This document shows positions 1-5,762 of a stretch of 10,627 nucleotides of DNA, one piece after another. The position numbers were made by a program, and so were the translations under genes. This DNA comes from Euperipatoides rowelli. Taxonomy: Eukaryota > Onychophora > Udeonychophora > Euonychophora > Peripatopsidae. The notes under the pieces were generated by a model. It did not search any database and had not been told where the DNA came from. It worked only from the letters and a program-made list of their open reading frames with translations. The number at the start of each line of letters is the position of its first letter. The stretch's first letter is position 1. The DNA lies in assembly GCA_003024985.2 (NCBI GenBank), contig PXIH01S0042516.1; one strand, written 5' to 3'.

Positions 1-31
1 TTTTTTTTTTTTTCTTTAATATTTTTTTTTG
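1..31. repeat. T-rich low-complexity tract
   Basis: The window opens with 13 T, then a short mixed stretch and a further T run. A T run on the plus strand can be the poly-A tail of a minus-strand retroelement whose body lies to the right, but no element end or target duplication is visible because the window starts here. It may equally be simple low-complexity sequence. Confidence 0.6.
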
Positions 32-111
32 TCCAACATTTAGTGCAAACTTTATATATTAACTTTTATGACATGACTAAAGAACTTATTGTGTTAGTTT
101 TAATGGCTTTC

Positions 112-185
112 GGGCCAGTGCCATAGCCGAGCGGCTTAGCTTAGGTATTAAAAAAAAGAAGTCTGATCGAGTTTATCCCAGCCTG
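112..185 (+). repeat. Degenerate tRNA-like (SINE head?) sequence
   Basis: An A-box-like promoter element, TAGCCGAGCGG, lies at 124-134, matching the internal RNA polymerase III A-box pattern TRGYnnAnnGG as in Leu/Ser tRNAs. About 35 bases downstream a weak B-box-like stretch can be seen in 164-179 (gatcgagtttatccc). An A-rich insertion at 149-157 breaks the cloverleaf. It is therefore not a functional tRNA gene, and is at best the 5' head of a decayed tRNA-derived SINE. No poly-A tail or target duplication was found. Confidence 0.3.
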
Positions 186-248
186 AAAATTGTGAATTTT
201 TTCAGTTGCAAAAAAATATTAGGCCTAATTGCTTTTTTTTTTGTATAA

Positions 249-454
249 TCTAACTATAATAAAAGACAAGTTTGGTCATGATATGTGTCACGCTGCTCGG
301 CCATCGAGCGAAATGATGATGCCCGAAGATGTATTCACTATATTTTCTATCCATAGACGTTGCTGTATCCATCATTTTTGACGGCTTTTAAGTGTAGCAA
401 GCTAAAAAGGAAGAAATTAATGTCCGTTATAAAATGACGGGGCTTTTAAACTAG
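249..454 (+). mobile_element. Non-autonomous Helitron, copy 1 (206 bp)
   Basis: The element begins with TC after an A (248) and ends with CTAG before a T (455): the canonical Helitron 5'-TC, 3'-CTRR and A|T target. Ten bases before CTAG is a 7-bp hairpin (CCGTTAT at 424-430, loop aaa, ATGACGG at 434-440, one G-T pair), the usual Helitron terminator position. The body matches the element at 2699-2850 along its length: an AATAAAAG start, a TTTGGTCA block, a GTCACnCTGCT block, a GCTCG/CGAGC mini-hairpin, the GAAGATGT block and the GTTGCTGTA block. It encodes no Rep/helicase, so it would have depended on an autonomous relative for rolling-circle transposition. It differs from copy 2 by an extra 3' segment of about 55 bp, because a decayed older terminus (369-397) lies inside it. 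Confidence 0.8.
424..440 (+). terminator. Helitron 3' terminal hairpin, copy 1
   Basis: CCGTTAT (424-430) pairs with ATGACGG (434-440) around a 3-base loop, with one T-G wobble. The 10-base spacing to CTAG (451-454) is that of a Helitron rolling-circle termination signal, not of a transcription terminator. Confidence 0.7.
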
Positions 455-626
455 TTAATAATAGTTTTCGTACAATGATTATGGCCAATGTGATAGAAGT
501 GAATTAATCATTCTGAACATAGCACTGTAATATTAAGTTTAGGTTTGTTTGTTTTTATTTTATATTTAAAAATAAATTCCCCATTTAATTTAATATAATT
601 CATTATACGAGAGAGTATTCTAAAGA

Positions 627-760
627 GACCAGGTTCCTTTTCTAAGATCCAGAACCGGCTTAGCAGGGACGCAAACCTGTGCTAATCCCATCACATGTCT
701 TCGGCATTGGATTCAGTCAGTATCACTACTGACTGGACCACAATGGTGGGGCAGGATTGT
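627..760. repeat. Unclassified hairpin-bearing repeat-like segment
   Basis: This stretch is less AT-rich than its flanks and contains a perfect 9-bp inverted repeat, CAGTCAGTA (714-722) and TACTGACTG (727-735), with a 4-base loop. Read on the minus strand it has an A-box-like TTAGCACAGG and, about 27 bases later, a weak B-box-like GGTTCTGGATC. It also ends in a block (ATCTTAG...GGAACCTG) that recurs near 4996-5009 inside the SINE at 4832. The plus-strand 10-mer ctgactggac recurs at 1099-1108 in the SINE at 876-1259. I infer a decayed minus-strand SINE-like repeat, but no target duplication is seen and the borders are approximate. Confidence 0.35.
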
Positions 761-857
761 ACTTTATTAACAACATGAAAGATTTTGTTATTTTGAAAAG
801 AGGGATCAAATTTTTCCATTTCTCCATATTATAGTATCATCACTAAATAAATACTTT

Positions 858-875
858 CAGTGTTGGATTAAAGTT
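858..875. repeat. Target-site duplication, left copy
   Basis: The 18-mer cagtgttggattaaagtt is repeated exactly at 1260-1277. The two copies bracket a tRNA-headed, A-tailed element exactly at its ends, the hallmark of LINE-driven (target-primed) SINE insertion. Confidence 0.88.
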
Positions 876-1259
876 TTTTTTTTAAAAAAAACCCTGCCTT
901 ACGGCTAAGGAACCAATAGTTTATTACTTTAGAATATATACATTTTTACAGACGGTTGGTCGTACAGGATACAACAGTGATGACAGGATACAACAGTGAT
1001 GCGAATTTGTCTTCCCGTTCAAAGGTCAGCCATTATTCTCTTCCTATTATTCCAATTTTCATATTAATATAACCCAAAGCAAAGTCCTATAATCATTCTG
1101 ACTGGACGAATAGTATCCTACTCTCCCAGTCTTTCAGAAAGAAAGACATTTGGGATTTTGGGTCGGACAGCATGAGCCTTTGAGCCTTGAACCTGGCTCA
1201 TGCCGACACCAAGGAGCTTAAGGCAGCGCAGCTAATCCTATTATGCCACCAAGCCTTGG
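876..1259 (-). mobile_element. tRNA-derived SINE, 384 bp, minus strand
   Basis: Read on the minus strand from 1259, the element starts with a tRNA-like head. The A box TGGCATAATAGG is the complement of 1237-1248. The B box GGTTCAAGGCT is the complement of 1183-1193 and lies 43 bases further, matching GGTTCRANYCC in most positions. The B box sits in the loop of a long hairpin (arms 1170-1178 and 1195-1203, perfect 9 bp, then four more pairs after a 4-base bulge). The body follows, with a 7-bp hairpin at 1129-1147 and a 19-bp tandem duplication at 964-1001. The minus-strand 3' end is an A-rich tail (the T run at 876-883). Exact 18-bp duplications flank it. It has no coding capacity and would have used RNA polymerase III and a partner LINE's reverse transcriptase. 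The perfect duplication suggests a relatively young insertion. Confidence 0.83.
964..1001. repeat. 19-bp tandem duplication inside the SINE
   Basis: The unit acaggatacaacagtgatg occurs twice head to tail (964-982 and 983-1001) with no difference. It may be specific to this copy or part of the family consensus; other copies would decide. Confidence 0.9.
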
Positions 1260-1277
1260 CAGTGTTGGATTAAAGTT
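1260..1277. repeat. Target-site duplication, right copy
   Basis: This is an exact match to the 18-mer at 858-875 and lies at the 5' (tRNA) end of the minus-strand SINE. Confidence 0.88.
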
Positions 1278-2034
1278 GATACCAACATGTAAGATTATGG
1301 TTAATATGTTCAAAAGAAGAGCCAATTCTTTTCATTCGCCTATTTTATAATATTGATCAGACTTTAAAAGTACATATTTTAAGCAATTTTAATCCAGAGT
1401 TAACTGTATTGATTTAACAAGTGTAATTGTATAATGTCAATCAAAACGCAACTGCTTATATTGAAATTCACTGCTGGTAATATTTTATTAACAAATTGAT
1501 GTTTAAATATTTATGCTAATTGTATCTAAAATCCGACTAATAATTATTTTTTTACAGTGTTAATTCTAATTCAATTTAAAATTGATAGCATTTTGTCATT
1601 CCCTGGTATATATAGTTTCAAAATGTATAAGTACAATTTGATAACCAATTGAATTTAATTACTACATTATCTCTTCCAATCAAAATGTTAATCATTTTTG
1701 TATGTCTGTCTGTAAGACGTTTTGATTAGTATAGTAGATATGATATGGTCTATGATAATGTACAGTTAATTTGTAATCTTGATTGTATCTGAACAGAAAA
1801 TGTTAAATTTTACCTCCTAAAGAAAAGTATATGTTTTAAACAATCATGTAGAGCTGTGGTATTGTATGAGCACAAAAAAAATTATAATAAGGGGAAAAAA
1901 CGTTGATTTATTTATTACATAACTTTTTAGTTCTTTGCTTCAACATTTTTAAATTCAGGAGGAGTTGAGTTTTGTGTTCCGGGATTCATAACATCACTAA
2001 CCTTTATCCCTTACCCTGATCCTTAACTCCAACT
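1278..2034. other. AT-rich stretch, no gene seen
   Basis: No reading frame of useful length and no recognisable RNA gene or element border is visible. Toward the right end, 1998-2030 has a C-rich degenerate run (cctttatcccttaccctgatcc) only loosely like a telomere-type repeat, and I do not call it one. The stretch could be intron or intergenic DNA. Confidence 0.6.
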
Positions 2035-2068
2035 ACATGTGAAATACACTTACATATGAAATACACTA
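2035..2068. repeat. Short 17-bp tandem direct repeat
   Basis: acatgtgaaatacactt (2035-2051) is followed directly by acatatgaaatacacta (2052-2068), with two differences. A looser third version (tgtggaatacacttcc) lies near 2093-2109. It is a small local duplication with no evident function. Confidence 0.7.
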
Positions 2069-2406
2069 TGATCCAAACCTATGATAACCAAAATGTGGAA
2101 TACACTTCCGTGTGAAATCCAATTGTAAACACAAAAAGCGACCATCTTGGGACACAAAAGTGAATTTTCCCCTTGAATTCTTTATTCAAATCACCAATAT
2201 ACTAGATTTCTTTTTTTTAATTTTTTTTCACCCCAAACAGTCAAAATGGTCCTTTTATTTACAATATGTCAATTTTCAACTTGACAAATTTATAACCCAA
2301 ATCAATTTTAAAAACTTTCTTCTCCCCAATCAGCTTCTCTATTAATTGTGGTGGCCATTTTTCCAGCTAATTAATTTCTAGCTTGAATAAATGGTCGTAT
2401 TTGGCT

Positions 2407-2480
2407 TGTGGGCTTAGTCGAGTGGTTGAAGTCAGATCGCTTAGCACCAGAGGACCAAGTTGGTCCCAGGTTAAAATCCA
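2407..2480 (+). repeat. Type II tRNA-like sequence (SINE head or tRNA pseudogene)
   Basis: An A box, TAGTCGAGTGG, lies at 2415-2425 and a damaged B box, GGTTAAAATCC, at 2469-2479 (consensus GGTTCRANYCC with C lost). Between them is a perfect 6-bp hairpin GGACCA/TGGTCC with a 3-base loop (2452-2466), in the place of the long variable arm of Leu/Ser tRNAs. The acceptor stem does not close convincingly, so this is not an active tRNA gene. A decayed tRNA or the head of a third SINE family are both possible. The T/A-rich stretch at 2501-2517 could be an old tail, but I see no target duplication. Confidence 0.5.
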
Positions 2481-2517
2481 TCAAATGCCAAAACAGCCGG
2501 ATTTTTTTAATAAAAAT

Positions 2518-2542
2518 GATCACATTTAAGAAACATGTGATC
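2518..2542. repeat. 8-bp inverted repeat (hairpin)
   Basis: GATCACAT (2518-2525) and ATGTGATC (2535-2542) are perfect inverted copies with a 9-base loop. A second small perfect hairpin, TTCCTT/AAGGAA with loop TAT, follows at 2549-2563. Both lie between the tRNA-like sequence and the large palindrome. No function is evident. Confidence 0.75.
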
Positions 2543-2698
2543 TGTGCTTTCCTTTATAAGGAAGATTAAAATGAAATTGATCAATTAAAAATTCATTGGT
2601 AAGAAGAGCTTTATAGGCAGTTTTTATAGTGAAGTCGATTATGTTAGGGGGTAAAAAAAGACGTCTTATCTTACCCCCTAACTTAATTGACTACACTA

Positions 2699-2850
2699 TC
2701 TAATATAATAAAAGGCACTTTGGTCACTGGTAATGATGTCTGTCACACTGCTACACGAGCCATGACGCTCGCTCGAAGATGTTTTCTGTTTTCGCTCTAT
2801 TTTCTGTCCCTAGATGTTGCTGTACCCATCATGACGGGATTTTAAACTAG
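2699..2850 (+). mobile_element. Non-autonomous Helitron, copy 2 (152 bp)
   Basis: It starts TCTAATATAATAAAAG after A2698 and ends TTTTAAACTAG before T2851, so it shows 5'-TC, 3'-CTAG and an A|T insertion site. Eight bases before CTAG is a short hairpin, CCCATCATGACGGG (2825-2838), palindromic but for one A that would be G in a perfect CCCGTCATGACGGG; this fits CpG decay. The body is collinear with copy 1 at 249-454. It has no coding capacity. Its borders are confirmed independently because removing 2699-2850 repairs the palindrome it entered. Confidence 0.85.
2825..2838 (+). terminator. Helitron 3' terminal hairpin, copy 2
   Basis: This is a 14-base near-palindrome with one mismatched pair (A2828/C2835), 8 bases before CTAG. 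It is the rolling-circle end signal of the element, not a transcription terminator. Confidence 0.65.
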
Positions 2851-2870
2851 TAAAAATATAATTAGTATAG

Positions 2871-2925
2871 GAATTGCGCCTGCGCAAGAAGTAATGGCGG
2901 ATCAGAGTGTTATTAGCTCCGCCGC
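2871..2925 (+). promoter_or_regulatory. CpG-rich promoter-like island (NRF-1-like and YY1-like motifs)
   Basis: TGCGCCTGCGCA (2875-2886) has the two GCGC half-sites of the NRF-1 (nuclear respiratory factor 1) motif. Eight bases on, ATGGCGG (2894-2900) matches the core of the YY1 motif that often lies at the start of metazoan housekeeping genes. Five CpGs fall within about 45 bases, in otherwise AT-rich DNA. The ATG of the YY1-like motif opens a frame of only 13 codons (stop at 2933-2935) and no strong splice donor lies inside it, so I do not call a gene. Another ATG in good context (CAACATGG, 3051) lies downstream but is stopped after six codons. The pairing of motifs is suggestive; transcription is unproven. 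Confidence 0.35.
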
Positions 2926-2935
2926 TTACAAATAA

Positions 2936-4119
2936 AAATGTCGTAAACCTTACAGCTAAACATATGATACTTAGAATGATGCATGATGAAAAACCGAATC
3001 TATCAATTTAGTGTCTAATCTATTAGGACTGTTGAGTTCCCGACTTCAACATGGACGATGGAGAACGGTAGCCAGTCTTATTGGAACAAAAGTATTGTTT
3101 AAACCTTACTTGTTTTCTATGGTGACTTACAGACTTTCAGGTCTTTGATTTGTTAGTCAAAGCGGTGGATTTATAACTTTATTGAAAAATCTTTTGTTTT
3201 AACAGTTTTCTTGTCTCTCACGATACCTTAGGTTAGGTTGGCACGTTTCAACGTAAGCTGACAACAAGGCCCTTTAGAAGATCTAATGAATGAAAATGTT
3301 TATTTAGTTCACTTTGATATATTCTTTCATGATTTTACTGCCTGGGATTTAACAGCTGTTTATGCTTGACTTTTTTTTTTACTTTAACTGATGTTTGAAG
3401 ACCTCTAGTCTCCTGGTAGTGGACAGCTGAAGTTCTTGTCTTGAACGTTAAACAACGAGGATGTTCTGTCTGGACTCCATCTGGGCTATGCAGGATAAAT
3501 TGGTTTTCATTTTTCTACATAATCATTATTGACTTTTTTCAACCTTTTAAATTTTGCGTATTTATAAGACTTTAAACATGCCATGTTTAGAACATTTATG
3601 TGAAACTCTGTTAAAATCTTTAGAGTAATAATTCTTTGTATTTTCTCCGATTCAAGTGATTTAAGACTATTTGGCTTAATAAATTGTGTTTGGAGAGGTT
3701 AAAGTCCTCCCAAAAAAATATATATATATAATTAGTAGGCCTATAGAGCTTCAATTATTTTAAATGTTTTATTTTTGTTGTTGTTGTTTTTGTTTATTAA
3801 TAAGAGGTCTCTTCCCCTCCCATTATGCTTTTTTTAACATTTAGACCAATTTAAGGTGAACAATTTAAATTAGATGGAAAATTAAAATATCAAAAATTAG
3901 TCAAAACCAATAAAAGAAACAAATTGAGTATTTTAAATGTTTTATTTTTTGTATTTTAAAGTATATAGGCCTAATTCTAATTATTTCCAAAATTTACTAC
4001 ATTAAGAGGGAATTAAAAGTACTTATTATTATGATGAGTACTATCATAAACCTGTTATTCTATAACTAGCCAAAAAGCCTATTGGAAATTGAAATAATTT
4101 ATAGTGGGACTGGCCTGTT
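2936..4119. other. Non-coding stretch, no gene seen
   Basis: No frame shows recognisable protein similarity. The part at 3000-3500 is less AT-rich and more complex than its surroundings (for example 3395-3490), which could mean untranslated exon, a decayed repeat or unique DNA. Small features include a (TA)n run at 3719-3731, TTG repeats around 3776-3790, and the 21-mer tattttaaatgttttatttt+t at 3756-3776 repeated exactly at 3929-3949. AGGCCTA occurs near both copies (3737, 3967). Confidence 0.5.
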
Positions 4120-4653
4120 GGAAGTACGGTTTTGAAGGCCAATATGAACATTCATTTATTATATAAGATGAGACGTATTTTGTATAAGATGAGACGTAAT
4201 AGTATGGGTACTCAAGCAATGAAAAATATCTATTTTACATATATTAGTCCTTTGCTTGAATTTGAGGCTGCTGTACGGGCACTCATCTTTGTCTTTGAAG
4301 TTATCCAATGATATTGAAATGGTTCAAAACAAAGTGTTAAGAATAATAATGGGAAATGAATATAGAGGTAGAACTCATTCTCTTAAAAGACTCTATCTAT
4401 TGAACCTTTGGTGATGAGAAGAATAAAATTGACTAGAAAATTTGCATCTGAATTCCTTCTGGATTTTCCAGCTTACTGTCCCATTACTCAAGGTGAACTT
4501 TCTATAAGGAACAGTAAAAACTCTAATTTATTTACAGTTCCGCTGGCAAAAACAAATAGATTACAAAGATCCTCATACTTCTCTTTTTTTTTAATGCAAT
4601 TAACAAAATTAATATTTAAAATATTAATTGTTTGTTTACATCTATCATTATGA
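4120..4653 (+). pseudogene. LINE (non-LTR retrotransposon) reverse transcriptase C-terminal remnant
   Basis: Conceptual translation matches the region after the catalytic core in many non-LTR ORF2 proteins (CR1/Jockey-like style). First frame (4120-4278): a piece ending YFTYISPLLEFEAAV, equivalent to the family's YxTYxRPxLEYAxPVWH. The frame then shifts near 4276-4279: an extra G in a GGG run, and the expected TGG (Trp) is CGG. Second frame (4280-4408) reads SNDIEMVQNKVLRIIMGNEY and then RGRTHSLKRL, the usual 'IExVQxxxLRIIxGxxY' segment. A further one-base shift near 4406-4410 returns to the first frame, with RRIKLTRKFASEF and later NLFTVPLAKTNRLQRSS, the typical C-terminus of about 70 residues. 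The catalytic YADD region is absent. A 16-bp direct repeat (4162-4177, 4183-4198) adds seven residues in frame. It is a 5'-truncated, dead copy. Exact clade is uncertain. Confidence 0.82.
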
Positions 4654-4821
4654 ATTCTTATGTACTAATATATGAATATTTTTCTTTATTTATTTTTGAT
4701 GTAAAACTTCCTAAATCCTTCTTGGGACAGTGAACTTAATTGTATACCTTGACTTAATTATGTAACTTTTCAATACATTTTACTGTTTTTTTTTATTTAA
4801 TTAATTATATTAAATAACAAA
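4654..4821. other. AT-rich sequence after the LINE remnant
   Basis: This may include the 3' untranslated tail of the LINE copy. The T run at 4784-4794 is not an A tail on the plus strand, and no target duplication is seen, so the LINE's right border is undefined. Confidence 0.4.
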
Positions 4822-4831
4822 TTTTCTCAGT
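4822..4831. repeat. Probable SINE target duplication, left
   Basis: ttttctcagt here and ttttctctgt at 5128-5137 differ at one of ten bases and lie exactly at the head and tail of the SINE between them. Chance similarity in T-rich DNA cannot be excluded. Confidence 0.5.
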
Positions 4832-5127
4832 GTCTCGGTTCCGTGGTTGAGCAGATTCGCCTCCGCTTGATGAACAGAAGGCATATGCTGAGGTGTACAG
4901 GATCGCGCCTCGGCTTGGGCAGTTAAGGAACGGGTTTTTTCCCTAGATGTAACAGCTCGCTTTGGGTTTTTCCAAGTACGCTGCCCTTGTTAACATCTTA
5001 GGAACCTGTTTCTGATGTATTCATTTGTAAATTATCTGGCGTATTTAAATTGATTAACCTAAAAAATAAAAAATGCATCTCTTCTCCCATTGGAGGGGAG
5101 ATTTATTTTTAATAAAAAAAAAAAAAC
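4832..5127 (+). mobile_element. tRNA-derived SINE, about 296 bp, plus strand
   Basis: The head has an A box, TGGTTGAGCAG (4844-4854), and 45 bases on a weakened B box, GGATCGCGCCT (4900-4910), the internal RNA polymerase III promoter layout. The GC-rich head and the middle domain (4911-5045) contrast with the AT-rich flanks. The end has an inverted CTCCC/GGGAG motif (5084-5100) and a run of 13 A (5114-5126), the retroposon tail. Ten-base flanking repeats with one mismatch (4822-4831, 5128-5137) fit an old target duplication. It differs in sequence from the minus-strand SINE at 876-1259, so two families are present. It is non-coding and depends on a LINE in trans. The short AT-rich stretch before the tail could be LINE-derived. 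Confidence 0.68.
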
Positions 5128-5137
5128 TTTTCTCTGT
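5128..5137. repeat. Probable SINE target duplication, right
   Basis: This is the partner of 4822-4831, with nine of ten bases identical, placed directly after the A tail. Confidence 0.5.
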
Positions 5138-5190
5138 ATGTCGGTCATTCCGAACTTTTTAAATTGTATTTTCTCCCCAATGGTTTGTCA

Positions 5191-5512
5191 AATTAAGTTG
5201 AAATTTGATATTGGTGTTACCGTGGAGGTCTAGAATATGTGTATAAAATGTCAAGGTCCTAGGTGGTCACATGAGGGTGCTAGTAGGCCCTAAAATCTAA
5301 TTTTTTAAAATGCTCCAATTAAGTTCTAATTTGAAATTGATGTTACACTAGAGGTCTAGAATATGTATATAAAAGGTCAAGGCCTAGGTGGTGACATGGA
5401 GGTGGTAGGGGTAGCCCCAAAAAATCTATTTTTTTAAATGCTCCGATTAAGTTCAAATTTGAAATTTGTGTTACCCTAGAGGTCTACAATCACATGGGGG
5501 TGCTAGGGGAGG
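5191..5512. repeat. Tandem repeat, unit about 126-128 bp, about 2.6 copies
   Basis: Copies start at 5191, 5317 and 5445, each with attaagtt, then (a)atttgaaattgnTGTTAC, GAGGTCTA and, in full copies, GAATATGTnTATAAAA, GGTCAAGG and CCTAGGTGGT. The third copy lacks about 30 bases after its GAGGTCTA and then rejoins at CACATGgGGGTGCTAG, so it is shortened internally and ends near 5512. Full units are spaced 126 and 128 bases. Copies are clearly diverged. It follows closely on the SINE and may be a small satellite or an internal repeat of a larger mobile element. No coding potential. Confidence 0.85.
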
Positions 5513-5556
5513 GATTGCATTGTGTCATTTTAGAGAATGAAAATAGACTTGCCCAT

Positions 5557-5578
5557 TTTTTGGGGGGATGGGGGGGAG
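5557..5578 (+). repeat. G-rich tract
   Basis: Two runs of G (six and seven) are separated by AT. Two runs are too few for an intramolecular G-quadruplex by the usual four-run rule. Confidence 0.7.
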
Positions 5579-5639
5579 CAAATAACATTGGAGTGTTTAT
5601 TGTCAATTTTGACGGTTTCGACTAGTTTGAAATAAATGG

Positions 5640-5656
5640 ATAATAATAATAATAAA
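5640..5656. repeat. Short (ATA/TAA)n microsatellite
   Basis: There are about five uninterrupted ATA triplets after ggat. It is a simple-sequence repeat with no other significance seen. Confidence 0.8.
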
Positions 5657-5673
5657 AATACAATGGGCCCTTG

Positions 5674-5762
5674 TTATCTTCCTCCCTCTCAACTCTTACC
5701 TCATAATGCTCTCCCCTAATAGCCCCTCTCCTAACCCCTTCTCCCTCTACCTCCTCTGTCTA
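5674..5762 (+). repeat. Pyrimidine-rich tract
   Basis: About 85 bases are dominated by C and T (cctccctctc, ctctcccct, cccttctccctc). A short open frame across it is an effect of composition, not a gene. Such tracts can precede splice sites or form triplex DNA, but no mirror symmetry is obvious. Confidence 0.65.

Larger units (their letters stand above)
2621..2856. mobile_element. Palindromic MITE-like element split by a Helitron
   Basis: Positions 2626-2699 form a 74-bp palindrome centred on GACGTC (2660-2665) with no loop: 32 of 37 pairs match, including an unbroken GTTAGGGGGTAA / TTACCCCCTAAC block. The right arm is interrupted by the Helitron at 2699-2850. If that is left out, T2851 replaces T2699 and AAAAA (2852-2856) pairs with TTTTT (2621-2625), giving 42-bp arms with 37 matches. 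A perfect-symmetry element of this size without coding capacity resembles a foldback or palindromic MITE; superfamily and target duplication are not clear. If transcribed, the arms would form a long double-stranded hairpin, a possible Dicer substrate. Confidence 0.75.

Noticed and set aside
1998-2030. Telomere-like C-rich run
   Set aside because: No exact repeat of a telomeric hexamer is present; the resemblance is only loose.
2112-2345. 77-codon plus-strand frame
   Set aside because: It is rich in F, N, K and L, as expected from AT-rich DNA; it starts mid-sequence without context and has no recognisable motif.
5557-5578. G-quadruplex
   Set aside because: Only two G runs are present; four are needed for the usual intramolecular form.
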